Shown one piece after another: positions 1 to 8,001 of a DNA stretch of 25,770 bases; position 1 is the stretch's first letter; every line of letters begins with the position of its first letter. This DNA is from an uncultured bacterium (GTDB taxonomy: Bacteria; Bacillota_I; Bacilli_A; RFN20; CAG-826), in NCBI GenBank assembly GCA_949290725.1, contig CASEST010000009.1, positions 1 through 25,770 of the forward strand, given 5' to 3'. Below the pieces are notes generated by a model. The model was not told the origin of the DNA and ran no database searches. It was given only the letters and a program-made list of their open reading frames with translations. The translations under genes and the position numbers were made by a program.

Positions 1-24
1 CTCTACCAACTGAGCTAGCGGACC
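1..24 (-). tRNA. tRNA gene, 5' part only (identity unknown)
   Basis: Read on the minus strand, the first 24 bases give a seven-base acceptor strand (GGTCCGC), then TA, then a D-arm of the form GCTC-AGTTGGTA-GAG with the conserved T8, A14, G18 and G19. This is the start of a tRNA whose anticodon lies outside the window, so its amino acid cannot be read. A possible -10 hexamer (TATGAT on the minus strand, 43-48) lies about 19 nt upstream. Confidence 0.85.
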
Positions 25-127
25 AATTAGCCTAAATAATTTATCATAATTTAATTAAAAAATAAAGATTTAAGAGAAATTTAAACTCTAAAAAATAAGT
101 TTTATATTTTTCTTTAATAAAAATCTA

Positions 128-225
128 TTTTCACGTGAGAAATAAAGCCTAAAAAACTACTAAAAAACTACTAGATATTTACTAATACTTTGAAAGTCAA
201 TAATAATATTTTTACGTGGAAACTT
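128..225. repeat. two copies of a TTTTYACGTGRRAA motif
   Basis: A 15-base motif at 128-142 (TTTTCACGTGAGAAA) recurs in degenerate form at 211-225 (TTTTTACGTGGAAAC), 83 nt further on. The first copy holds the perfect 8-bp palindrome TCACGTGA at 131-138. Two spaced copies of a palindrome-centred motif between a tRNA and the nrdGD operon could be regulator binding sites, but I recognise no known operator. Confidence 0.35.
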
Positions 226-247
226 TTAGGAAAAATAAATTAATAGT

Positions 248-275
248 AATCTATGTTTATTTATAAACATAGATT
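248..275. repeat. 13-bp perfect inverted repeat upstream of nrdG
   Basis: The arms at 248-260 and 263-275 are perfect reverse complements around a 2-base centre, so this is a long operator-like palindrome or a hairpin. No T-run follows directly, so it does not look like an intrinsic terminator. It sits about 130 nt upstream of the first nrdG start. The rest of 25-405 is AT-rich and shows no gene. Confidence 0.5.
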
Positions 276-384
276 AATGTAGTTTCTTGGCACCTTTTTA
301 CTGATTTTTAAAAAGTTAATTTTGAATGTAAATATTTCTTTTTAAAATTATATTTTTAGAGTATCATTTTAATAGCAGTTATTA

Positions 385-417
385 TTTTAATATCAAAAAG
401 TAAAAATGATATTAAAA
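385..417 (+). promoter_or_regulatory. 10-bp inverted repeat flanking the first nrdG ATG
   Basis: TTTTAATATC at 385-394 is perfectly complementary to GATATTAAAA at 408-417, with a 13-base loop. The G of the candidate start codon (406-408) is the first base of the right arm, so an RNA hairpin here would bury that codon. It may be an operator, a translational hairpin, or chance in AT-rich DNA. Confidence 0.35.
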
Positions 418-1128
418 GAATTGCTTCTTACATATATGAACATTACTGGTATTCAAAAATTGACTTTATTAGATTTCCCAGGATATACTGCTGCAACACT
501 TTTTACAAACGGATGTAACTTTATGTGCCCATTTTGTCATAATAGTGCTTTAGTCGTAGATTCATACCAAAATAAATGCTTAAACGAGGAAGATATTTTT
601 AATTTCCTTAAAGAGCGTTATGGGAAATTAGATGCTATTTGTATTACAGGCGGAGAACCTCTACTACAAAAAGATTTAATTCCATTTATTAGCAAAGTTA
701 AAGAGATTGGCTATAAAGTTAAACTTGATACCAATGGTTACTTGTTCGATAAATTAAAAGAAATTATTGATTTAAAGCTTGTTGATTATGTAGCAATGGA
801 TATTAAAAATTCCTTAAATAAATATTCATTAACTGCCGGTATAAATACACTTTTTACCGAGAATATCGTTAAAAGTATTAACCTTTTAAAAGAAGGGCGT
901 GTTGATTATGAATTTCGTACAACTATTGTCAAAGAATTACATACTTTAAATGATATTAAAGAAATATCTACCTTACTAAAAGGATCAAAAAAATATTTTT
1001 TACAACAATTTGAAGAGACTGAAAACAATATAAAACAAGGATTTCATGCTCATTCAATCGATACTTTAAATGAATTTAAAAATTATTTATTAAATGAAGA
1101 AATAAATGTTCAAATAAGGGGATTATAA
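406..1128 (+). CDS. nrdG: Anaerobic ribonucleotide reductase activating protein (radical SAM)
   Basis: Radical SAM enzyme that uses a [4Fe-4S] cluster and S-adenosylmethionine to install the glycyl radical on NrdD. The cluster motif CxxxCxxC is at C37, C41 and C44 (CNFMCPFC), and the SAM-binding TGGEP is at residues 81-85. The N-terminus reads GIQKLTLLDFPG, typical of the NrdG subtype paired with ATP-cone NrdD proteins in anaerobic Firmicutes. It lies 13 nt upstream of nrdD in an evident operon. The start is uncertain: family members usually begin at the equivalent of Met11 (position 436), and neither ATG has a good Shine-Dalgarno sequence. If 436 is used, the inverted repeat at 385-417 falls wholly in the leader. 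The function is secure from motifs and context. Confidence 0.93.
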   Translation: MILKELLLTYMNITGIQKLTLLDFPGYTAATLFTNGCNFMCPFCHNSALVVDSYQNKCLNEEDIFNFLKERYGKLDAICITGGEPLLQKDLIPFISKVKEIGYKVKLDTNGYLFDKLKEIIDLKLVDYVAMDIKNSLNKYSLTAGINTLFTENIVKSINLLKEGRVDYEFRTTIVKELHTLNDIKEISTLLKGSKKYFLQQFEETENNIKQGFHAHSIDTLNEFKNYLLNEEINVQIRGL

Positions 1129-1141
1129 CGGGGGAAGATTT

Positions 1142-3559
1142 ATGTATAAAGTTATTAAAAGAGATGGAAAAATAACGTCATTTGATATTAATAAAATCTC
1201 AAATGCGATAGAAAAAGCTTTTGATAGTGTTGATCGTCCACACGAAAAAACACAAATCGATATGCTTTCTTTAATAACCACTTCAAAATTTGATTCTAAA
1301 ATTAAAAATGGTTACATTGCAGTTGAAGATATCCAAGATTTAGTTGAAGCAACCTTGATGGAAAGCGGTTTTGCTGATGTAGCTAAATCCTATATTCTTT
1401 ATCGTAAACAAAGAGAATCAATTAGAAACATTAAATCAACAACTCTCGATTATAAGAAAACCGTTGACCAATACTTAAACAATATAGACTGGCGAGTAAA
1501 AGAAAACTCTACTGTTACCTATTCAATTGGTGGTTTAATCTTATCAAATAGCGGTGCGATTACTGCAAACTATTGGCTTCATGAAATTTATGATCAAGAA
1601 ATAGCTGATGCTCATCGTAATGCTGATATTCACTTACATGATTTATCAATGTTAAGCGGATATTGCGCCGGTTGGAGCTTAAAACAATTAATTAAAGAAG
1701 GACTTGGTGGAGTTAGAGGAAAAATTACTTCTGCTCCTGCTAAACACCTTGCTACTTTATGTAACCAAATGGTTAACTTCCTTGGCATCATGCAAAACGA
1801 ATGGGCTGGTGCTCAAGCCTTTTCTTCCTTTGATACTTATCTAGCTCCTTTTGTTAAAGTCGATAATTTAACTTATGAACAAACAAAAAAATGTGTTGAA
1901 TCATTTGTTTTTGGTTTAAATATTCCTTCAAGATGGGGTACTCAAGCTCCATTTACTAACATAACCTTAGACTGGGTTGTTCCACCTGATTTAGCTGATG
2001 AATATTGTATTGTCGGTGGAAAATTAATGGATTTTAAATATAAAGATTGTAAGAAAGAAATGGATATGATTAACAAAGCCTTCATCGAAACAATGTTAGA
2101 AGGCGATGCAAATGGACGTGGTTTCCAATATCCTATCCCTACATATTCAATCACTAAAAACTTTGATTGGTCAGAAACCGAAAATAACCGTTTACTCTTT
2201 GAGATGACTGCTAAATATGGTACTCCTTATTTCTCAAATTATATTAATTCAGATATGGAACCAAGCGATGTCCGTTCAATGTGCTGCCGTTTAAGACTAG
2301 ATTTGAGAGAATTAAGAAAAAAGAGCGGCGGATATTTTGGAAGCGGTGAATCAACTGGTAGTGTTGGTGTCGTTACAATTAATTTACCTCGAATCGCCTA
2401 CTTATCTCATGATAAAGAAGAATTTTATACAGGTTTAGATAAATTAATGGATTTAAGCGCTAGAAGCTTAAAAACTAAAAGAGAGGTTATTTCTAAACTA
2501 TTAGATGCTGGTTTATATCCTTATACTAAACATTATTTAGGAACATTTAATAATCATTTCTCAACAATTGGTTTAGTTGGAATGAATGAAGCTTGTTTAA
2601 ATGCTGAATGGCTTAGATGTGACTTAACTAATAAAGAAGCTCAAGATTTTGCTGTTGAAGTATTAAATCATATGAGAGAAAGATTAGTTATTTATCAAGA
2701 GCAATATGGAGATTTATACAATCTTGAAGCAACTCCTGCAGAATCTACTTCTTATCGTTTAGCTAAACATGACCGCGAAAGATATCCAGATATTATTACT
2801 GCTAGTAAAGATGATAATGTTCCATACTATACTAATTCATCTCATCTTCCAGTATCATTTACTGATGATGTCTTTACCGCATTAGATATTCAAGATAAAC
2901 TCCAAACTTTATATACCTCAGGTACTGTTTTCCATACTTTCTTAGGAGAAAAATTACCAGACTGGAAGGCAACAGCTAACTTAGTTAGAAAAATTGCTGA
3001 AAATTACCGCTTGCCATACTATACAATTTCTCCAACCTACTCAGTTTGTAAAGATCATGGTTATATCGCTGGAGAAGTTTATGAATGTCCTATCTGTCAT
3101 AAAAAGACTGAGGTTTATTCTCGTATTACTGGTTACTATCGACCAGTTCAAAACTGGAATGCAGGTAAAAGCGAAGAATTTAAGGAAAGAAAAACCTATA
3201 ACATCAATGCTTCAGTTTTAAAACATCAAGGACCAATTAATGAAGAAACTTGTTCTAATTCAAATGAAATAGATGGACAAGTTAAAGAAGATAAAACAAC
3301 TAAAATAAATTTAGCAACTATTTCCTCTTCAAAATATAAACTATTTGTTACTTCTACTTGTTCTAACTGCAAGATGGTTGAAGAAATGTTTAAAGAAAAA
3401 AATATCGATTTTGAAGAAATAGATGCTAGTAAAAATCAAGATTTAGTTACTAAATATAATGTTAGAAGCGCTCCTACATTAATCATTAATGATAATGGAA
3501 ATGAAAGAACTATCTCTTCTTATAGTGCTATTGCAGATTATATTGATGAAATTAAATAA
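1142..3559 (+). CDS. nrdD: Class III (anaerobic) ribonucleoside-triphosphate reductase with C-terminal redoxin domain
   Basis: Reduces ribonucleoside triphosphates to deoxynucleotides without oxygen. An ATP-cone occupies about residues 1-95 (YKVIKRDGK start), followed by the catalytic ten-stranded barrel. Candidate active-site cysteines are C175 (SGYCAGWS) and the thiyl-radical cysteine in SMCCRLRLD (381-382). A zinc site is formed by C636, H639, C649 and C652. The glycyl radical is expected at G664 in RITGYYRPVQ. After a linker (about 690-730) there is an extra domain of about 75 residues (731-805) with a thioredoxin/glutaredoxin fold pattern, a CSNC redox motif at 740-743 and the cis-proline motif SAPT. 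At 805 residues it is longer than NrdDs lacking this domain. A very strong ribosome binding site (GGGGGAAG) precedes the ATG. A terminator lies just downstream. Confidence 0.96.
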   Translation: MYKVIKRDGKITSFDINKISNAIEKAFDSVDRPHEKTQIDMLSLITTSKFDSKIKNGYIAVEDIQDLVEATLMESGFADVAKSYILYRKQRESIRNIKSTTLDYKKTVDQYLNNIDWRVKENSTVTYSIGGLILSNSGAITANYWLHEIYDQEIADAHRNADIHLHDLSMLSGYCAGWSLKQLIKEGLGGVRGKITSAPAKHLATLCNQMVNFLGIMQNEWAGAQAFSSFDTYLAPFVKVDNLTYEQTKKCVESFVFGLNIPSRWGTQAPFTNITLDWVVPPDLADEYCIVGGKLMDFKYKDCKKEMDMINKAFIETMLEGDANGRGFQYPIPTYSITKNFDWSETENNRLLFEMTAKYGTPYFSNYINSDMEPSDVRSMCCRLRLDLRELRKKSGGYFGSGESTGSVGVVTINLPRIAYLSHDKEEFYTGLDKLMDLSARSLKTKREVISKLLDAGLYPYTKHYLGTFNNHFSTIGLVGMNEACLNAEWLRCDLTNKEAQDFAVEVLNHMRERLVIYQEQYGDLYNLEATPAESTSYRLAKHDRERYPDIITASKDDNVPYYTNSSHLPVSFTDDVFTALDIQDKLQTLYTSGTVFHTFLGEKLPDWKATANLVRKIAENYRLPYYTISPTYSVCKDHGYIAGEVYECPICHKKTEVYSRITGYYRPVQNWNAGKSEEFKERKTYNINASVLKHQGPINEETCSNSNEIDGQVKEDKTTKINLATISSSKYKLFVTSTCSNCKMVEEMFKEKNIDFEEIDASKNQDLVTKYNVRSAPTLIINDNGNERTISSYSAIADYIDEIK

Positions 3560-3569
3560 TTGACTTATA

Positions 3570-3603
3570 AAATGACAAATCTAATAAAGATTTGTCATTT
3601 TTA
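3570..3603 (+). terminator. Rho-independent terminator after nrdD
   Basis: A 13-bp perfect stem (3570-3582 with 3588-3600) around the loop AATAA ends in a run of T's, 10 nt after the nrdD stop codon. It ends the nrdG-nrdD transcript. Confidence 0.9.
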
Positions 3604-3675
3604 TTTATATTTAAGTAAATATGACAATATTTAAAATTATTTTAAAAGAGATCTTTATCGCTATTTTTATTCTGG

Positions 3676-3687
3676 TAGAATAGCTTT
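3676..3687 (+). promoter_or_regulatory. possible extended -10 promoter
   Basis: TG-G-TAGAAT (TG at 3673-3674, hexamer 3676-3681) is a good extended -10 element just after the nrdD terminator. Its expected transcription start falls at or next to the ATG at 3688, which would make that message leaderless. No convincing -35 is visible. Confidence 0.35.
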
Positions 3688-3877
3688 ATGGAAAATAATA
3701 AAAATCTTTAATAAAAATAATCAAAATGAATTTTTCTTTGTTGGATATTGTCATATAGTTAATGCTAAACAAGAAATAATGCATGAAAATAATAATCTTA
3801 CAGTAGTAAGATTTACTTTCGAATTAACTGAACCAGTTGAACAATCACTATATGAATTTATTATTTCAAAGGATTAG
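3688..3877 (+). pseudogene. Short frameshifted reading frame, 62 residues if joined
   Basis: The ATG at 3688 opens seven codons (MENNKNL) and then meets TAA at 3709-3711 after CTT. Skipping one T at 3709 joins this to a 55-codon open frame ending at TAG 3875-3877. That frame has a protein-like composition (NEFFFVGYCHIVNAKQ, then LTVVRFTFELTEP). The downstream frame is open back to about 3632 but has no start codon of its own. I do not recognise a family. It may be a decayed remnant, a sequencing indel in a real small gene, or a CTT-TAA +1 frameshift site. It overlaps the end of the convergent NUDIX gene by 17 nt. The rest of 3604-3860 shows nothing else. Confidence 0.35.
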
Positions 3878-4262
3878 TTTTAAAATAATTTTTAATTAAT
3901 GGAATAACCAATCTATCAGCTTCTAAAAAATCAACATCATCTAATTCATCAAGCGAAATAAATTTTTTATCCTCATGTTCTAATAATTTAAATTCTGTTA
4001 AAAAATGAGCTAAAAATAAATTCATTTTTAAATGAAAAGTTGGATAATCATATTCAATATATCCTAAATTAAAGAAAGGATCGATTAAGCAGTCCATCTC
4101 CTCTTTTATCTCACGAATAATACATTCTTTTAAACTTTCATTTTTTTCTAATTTTCCACCTGGAAATTCCCATCTATCTTTAAATTCGCCATATCCTCTT
4201 TCAACAACTAAAATTTTTCCATCTTTAAATAAAATAGCTGCGCAAACTTCTATATTTTTCAT
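3861..4262 (-). CDS. NUDIX hydrolase, MutT-like
   Basis: A 133-residue NUDIX pyrophosphohydrolase, the usual size for MutT/8-oxo-dGTP or CTP pyrophosphatase-like proteins that clean the nucleotide pool. The NUDIX box runs from G36 (FPGGKLEKNESL) through E42 to R50-E51 and E54-E55, which supply the metal ligands. The conserved glycine after EE is replaced by D57 (EEMDCLI), a mild deviation in a loop position. The N-terminal VCAAILFKDGKILVVER strand pattern is typical of the MutT branch. The gene converges on nrdD and is divergent from the phosphodiesterase gene. An AAAAGG lies almost directly against the ATG, so the ribosome binding site is weak. The exact substrate cannot be read from sequence. 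Confidence 0.88.
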   Translation of the reverse strand: MKNIEVCAAILFKDGKILVVERGYGEFKDRWEFPGGKLEKNESLKECIIREIKEEMDCLIDPFFNLGYIEYDYPTFHLKMNLFLAHFLTEFKLLEHEDKKFISLDELDDVDFLEADRLVIPLIKNYFKTNPLK

Positions 4263-4405
4263 ACCTTTTAATTTTAAAAGATCATACTATTTTGAACAAC
4301 TTTTTAAGATTAAAATTCTATAAATTAGATAATGATTATATTTTTTTAAAAAGATAAAATAATAGTTGCTATTAAGCAATACTTGATTTAAAAGGAATAT
4401 TTATT

Positions 4406-5470
4406 ATGGAAAATAAAGAAATTAAAAATGAAACAATAGAAAACAATGAAGATCAAAACTTAAAAAAGAATAAAAAAAGAAAATATAAAGGATTAATCAT
4501 TAGCGGTTCAATTCTAGCGGTTATCTTTTTATTCTTATTAACAATAAATTTAATTCCACCTAAAAAAGTAATGGAAGTTAATCCATTTATCTCTACTACT
4601 AATCTCCCATTAAACTGTGCTCATCGTGGAGGTGGAGTTTCTAACCCTGAAAATACTTTAAAAGCTTATAAAAATGCAATTAAAGATTTTAATGTAGAAA
4701 TATTAGAAACAGATTTATGGATGACTAAAGATAATCAATTAATCCTTTCACATGATGAAAGTATTAATCGTACTAGTGATGTTGAAGAAATTACAAATAG
4801 CAGCGAGCCATATTTAATTTCAGATCATACTTTAGAAGAATTATCTAACTTTAATTTTGGTTATAAATTTGTTGATAAAGAAGGTAATAGGCCATATCAA
4901 GATTTAGTTTCTTTTGATGATCCTAATCGAAAAGAAATTATTAAAGAAAATGATTTATCAGTTTTAACTTTTGATGAATGGCTCAATGCATTTTATACTG
5001 ACCATAAAGAAATGCTTTTCATCGTTGAAATTAAAAATGGCGGTGAAAAAGGCTATCAAGCAGCTGAAATTATCGATGATTTATTAACTAATAAATATCC
5101 AGAATTTTTAGATCATGTAATTATTGGAACATTCCATCCAGAAATCGAAAAAGATTTAGAAGTTAATCATCCAACTTTACTTAGAGGAGCTTCAACTAGT
5201 GGAGCAGCTAAATTTGTTATTACCACTTTATTAGGAGTTAATCTTTTTGATTTCGATACCTTAGGTGCTTTAATGCTTCCAGAAAGTATGTATGGATTTG
5301 ATTTAACTTGGGACATTTATATTAACGAAGCCCATGAAAGAAATATGGCTGTTCAATATTGGACAATTAATGATGAAGGAACAATGAGAAAATTCATCGA
5401 AAAAGGGGTTGATGCAATTATGACAGATGACCCGGAATTATTAAATAAAGTCTTAGAAGAGTATCGTTAA
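4406..5470 (+). CDS. Membrane-anchored glycerophosphodiester phosphodiesterase
   Basis: Hydrolyses glycerophosphodiesters to glycerol-3-phosphate and an alcohol. A lysine-rich cytoplasmic tail (about 1-29) is followed by one membrane segment (30-49) and a GDPD TIM-barrel domain (about 68-354) that should lie outside the cell. Family motifs are H73-R74 (CAHRGG), E82-N83-T84, E101 and D103 (LETDLWMTKD), H116 (LSHDESINRTSD), E208 and K210 (VEIKNGG), W319 (YWTIND) and GVDAIMTDDP near the end. All expected metal and catalytic residues are present. An AAGGA ribosome binding site sits 8-9 nt before the ATG. The gene stands alone with its own terminator. A role in lipid or teichoic-acid turnover is likely but not shown. 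Confidence 0.92.
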   Translation: MENKEIKNETIENNEDQNLKKNKKRKYKGLIISGSILAVIFLFLLTINLIPPKKVMEVNPFISTTNLPLNCAHRGGGVSNPENTLKAYKNAIKDFNVEILETDLWMTKDNQLILSHDESINRTSDVEEITNSSEPYLISDHTLEELSNFNFGYKFVDKEGNRPYQDLVSFDDPNRKEIIKENDLSVLTFDEWLNAFYTDHKEMLFIVEIKNGGEKGYQAAEIIDDLLTNKYPEFLDHVIIGTFHPEIEKDLEVNHPTLLRGASTSGAAKFVITTLLGVNLFDFDTLGALMLPESMYGFDLTWDIYINEAHERNMAVQYWTINDEGTMRKFIEKGVDAIMTDDPELLNKVLEEYR

Positions 5471-5487
5471 TCAATAGTTAATAATAT

Positions 5488-5516
5488 AAAAAGCCACGAT
5501 TATATCGTGGCTTTTT
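5488..5516. terminator. Bidirectional terminator
   Basis: A 13-bp perfect stem (5488-5500 with 5504-5516, GCCACGAT core) has an A-run on one side and a T-run on the other, between two convergent genes. It should end both the phosphodiesterase transcript (+) and the lipoprotein operon (-). Confidence 0.9.
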
Positions 5517-5531
5517 ATTACTTAAAATAAA

Positions 5532-6812
5532 CTAATAAAGCATTGGTAATCCGTGTGAAGTAAGATAACTTCTTAAAGAATAATCTCCTTCAAATACTAA
5601 TGCTTTAGCTTCCTTTCTAGCATTTTCTTGTTCAGCCCCCATACCAGCATCAGCAGGAACAATCGTTGTAGAGATATTAGCGTATTCTGTAATATTTGAA
5701 AATTCTGTCTCATTAGCGACGGAGAAATTTACAGTAATTGTCGCGGTTAAAACTTCAGCATCATAAATAGAAACAGTATATGTTCCAATTTTTCCATCAA
5801 TATTACCTTCTTCAAAAGTTAAATCAAAATGACTTTCAAATCTCCTAATAATGCCGTTATTGTTTTCAAAACTAGTGTATCTTCTTAAAATCTTAAAGTC
5901 TCTTCTGCTTCTAGAATAACCTAAATAGAAATCATTATTGTTTAAATTTACTAAAGTGTAACCATCTTCTTCTTCGGTACCATTTCCTTCGATATGATCA
6001 GCAATAGTATCACGGTCTGATTGAACACGGCGTTCACTCCAAATAGCATAGAAATTACGATTTGAATCGATTACTGTAGTAGAAATGTCTTGGTTCCAGC
6101 CCTCAAAAGTATAAACAATCTTATACTCGCCATTTGGATCGCGATAATCTGCTTTCTGAGGTGTTTTACCGCCATAAGTAGCATAACTTCCAGCAGAGAC
6201 TACTTCTGACCACAAAGGCTCACCAGTTAAACTTTGATCTTCATAAAAATTAACAATATATTCGATTGGAGTTGAACCAAAAATCGGTGTGACTTCTAAA
6301 TTACCTAAAACACCAACAACTGGTGAAGACCAACCAATAAAGTAAAATTCTTCGGTTGAAGTTGATGGCTTAGTTGGAGTTGGGCCAGTGTAATAAGCTT
6401 CTTCTCCTGCTTTAACAGTTACTTCTTGTAAAAGTTGACTCTTATCTTCGTTATAAAATTTAACAGTATAATAACGATCATTCTCGCTAAAAACTGGTGA
6501 AAAATCAGTATCTTTTAAAATATTTTTTAAATCAGAAATTTCTTCACTAGCATTTGCAACATCTTTCCATCCAGCAAATGAATAATCATAATAAGCAGTA
6601 GATTCCTTACTTGGTAAAGTTCCATTAAAAGAAACATTATCATGTTCTTCAACAACTGTTTGATAAATAACATTACCACTATCATCTAAAAATCTAACAT
6701 CATAATTTGGGATGATATCGTTAGAAAATGGCGAAGAAACATTTCCACAACTAGTAATTGCTAAGGCTAAAAGTGGAATGAGATAAGCTTTAAATTTAAA
6801 TTTAGTCTTCAT
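5532..6812 (-). CDS. Surface lipoprotein with three Listeria-Bacteroides (InlB B-type) repeats
   Basis: A lipoprotein signal peptide (residues 1-21, lysine-rich then hydrophobic) ends in the lipobox AITSC, with lipidation expected at C22. Three repeats of about 70 residues follow (about 36-109, 113-179, 184-260). Each opens with a YxVxFxxxxx strand and closes with FxGW and a final xxxF/W strand, matching the Listeria-Bacteroides repeat seen in InlB and many Firmicutes surface proteins. The C-terminal third (about 283-426) has beta-rich, Ig-like spacing (GTYTVSIYDAEVLTATITVNF) with no clear family. The ribosome binding site (AAGGAGAT) is strong. It is the second gene of an operon, 14 nt after the SHOCT membrane protein, so the two may act together at the membrane. 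No enzymatic motif is visible. Confidence 0.85.
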   Translation of the reverse strand: MKTKFKFKAYLIPLLALAITSCGNVSSPFSNDIIPNYDVRFLDDSGNVIYQTVVEEHDNVSFNGTLPSKESTAYYDYSFAGWKDVANASEEISDLKNILKDTDFSPVFSENDRYYTVKFYNEDKSQLLQEVTVKAGEEAYYTGPTPTKPSTSTEEFYFIGWSSPVVGVLGNLEVTPIFGSTPIEYIVNFYEDQSLTGEPLWSEVVSAGSYATYGGKTPQKADYRDPNGEYKIVYTFEGWNQDISTTVIDSNRNFYAIWSERRVQSDRDTIADHIEGNGTEEEDGYTLVNLNNNDFYLGYSRSRRDFKILRRYTSFENNNGIIRRFESHFDLTFEEGNIDGKIGTYTVSIYDAEVLTATITVNFSVANETEFSNITEYANISTTIVPADAGMGAEQENARKEAKALVFEGDYSLRSYLTSHGLPMLY

Positions 6813-6826
6813 ATTATATCTCCTTA

Positions 6827-7789
6827 TTAACCTTTAAAATATTTTTTATATAATTCATCTTTATATTTCTCATAATCTTCTTTAGTAATTGATTTATTCA
6901 TATAAAGATCATTAAGTTGAGCTAAAGATTTCTCAAAACTATCTTTTTTAGTTTGAGAATTTTGATCAACTTTTCTAGTAACTATATCTTCATTAACATC
7001 ATAAATTGATGAACTCTTCTTATTTTCAGTAAAAGTATTACCATTATTTTTAGTTTCATCAATATTTTCCTTATTTTCATCATCTTTAGAAAAATCTAAT
7101 TCCTTATTTTTAGTAAACGATAAGTTTTTAATTTTATGATGTTCGATTTCTTTTTTATCTTCATAGGTGACCTTCTTATAAGAATTAGGATCAACAAGTA
7201 AATCTGGATCATTAACAATTCTCATATCATCTTTTAAAGATAAGCGATATTCATAAAAAGCAATAAAAGCAAGAAGGAAGGCAAAAATTGCTACTAAAAT
7301 AAAAGAAATTCCACTAATCATCGCTCCAAAAGCAATATTTTCTGATGTAACTCCTCTTAAAAATGGAAGATTATCATTATCTAATGCAGTTAAAGAAACA
7401 TTTATTACGCTTAAATTAATAAATGAGAATATGCCAAAAACAATCGATAAAATCGAAATAGAGGTATTTAAAATTAAATAAAATAAAGAAGTTTTATTTT
7501 TTAAGCAAATTGAAGTGATTGCCCCAATAGCGATTAAGATAGCAAAAATAAAAATTGTTAAAGTGAATGGTTGAGCGATAGTTTCTAAACTAATCGAAGA
7601 AAAATCTCCATTTCCAAAAATAGTTAAACCAAACATAAAAGCAAACCCAGAAATAGAGATTGAACCATTCATGGTTACATCACCATAATTAGATGTAATA
7701 TATGCACTATAAAAAGGAAGAGCAAAGCCAACAAAAGCGAGGATAATAAATAAAATCATTAATCCATTAAAAACATATTTTTTAACCAT
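6827..7789 (-). CDS. Four-TM membrane protein with C-terminal SHOCT domain
   Basis: Hydrophobic segments at about 7-29, 73-95, 102-125 and 152-180 give four membrane spans. A long charged, asparagine- and lysine-rich cytoplasmic tail (181-283) ends in a SHOCT-like helical hairpin (SLAQLNDLYMNKSITKEDYEKYKDEL is the recognisable core, 289-314). SHOCT domains are short oligomerisation or interaction modules at the ends of many bacterial membrane proteins. The segments between spans 1 and 2 (30-72) and 3 and 4 (126-151) should face outside. The gene leads a two-gene operon with the lipoprotein and has a strong AAGGAGAT ribosome binding site. Function unknown; a membrane scaffold for the lipoprotein is an inference. 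Confidence 0.75.
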   Translation of the reverse strand: MVKKYVFNGLMILFIILAFVGFALPFYSAYITSNYGDVTMNGSISISGFAFMFGLTIFGNGDFSSISLETIAQPFTLTIFIFAILIAIGAITSICLKNKTSLFYLILNTSISILSIVFGIFSFINLSVINVSLTALDNDNLPFLRGVTSENIAFGAMISGISFILVAIFAFLLAFIAFYEYRLSLKDDMRIVNDPDLLVDPNSYKKVTYEDKKEIEHHKIKNLSFTKNKELDFSKDDENKENIDETKNNGNTFTENKKSSSIYDVNEDIVTRKVDQNSQTKKDSFEKSLAQLNDLYMNKSITKEDYEKYKDELYKKYFKG

Positions 7790-8001
7790 AATCTTTTTAT
7801 CTCCTTATATTCTTTTATAAATATTTTCTTTATTTAATAAATAAAGAAAGTAATAATCAATAAATACATTAAAAGAAATATATTTATTTAACTTTTAATA
7901 AAATAATTATTCGGTCAGATAAATAATTAGATTATTAAAAATAATAAATATATACATATATATTTTATCGCTAAATGAACATTATTGATATTAAAAAATA
8001 A

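Noticed and set aside
128..275. NrdR boxes before nrdG
   Set aside because: I looked for paired sites resembling the NrdR box consensus and found none; the palindromes present have a different sequence.
1942..2154. Antisense open frame inside nrdD
   Set aside because: It lies wholly within a conserved gene on the other strand and resembles no protein; the same holds for frames inside both transglutaminase genes, the second AAA+ gene and the LRR gene (for example 13828-14064, 14929-15192, 17204-17395, 18808-18996, 23952-24152).
3620..3682. 20-codon frame from an ATG just after the nrdD terminator
   Set aside because: It has no ribosome binding site, is very short and hydrophobic, and overlaps the promoter-like element; it is more likely chance.
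3706..3712. Programmed +1 frameshift like that of prfB
   Set aside because: CTT-TAA is similar in form, but there is no Shine-Dalgarno-like stimulator before it and the product is unknown. It is kept only as a possible broken gene.
7790..8001. RNA gene or riboswitch upstream of the SHOCT operon
   Set aside because: The stretch is AT-rich with weak imperfect repeats only; no conserved RNA motif or terminator is recognisable.
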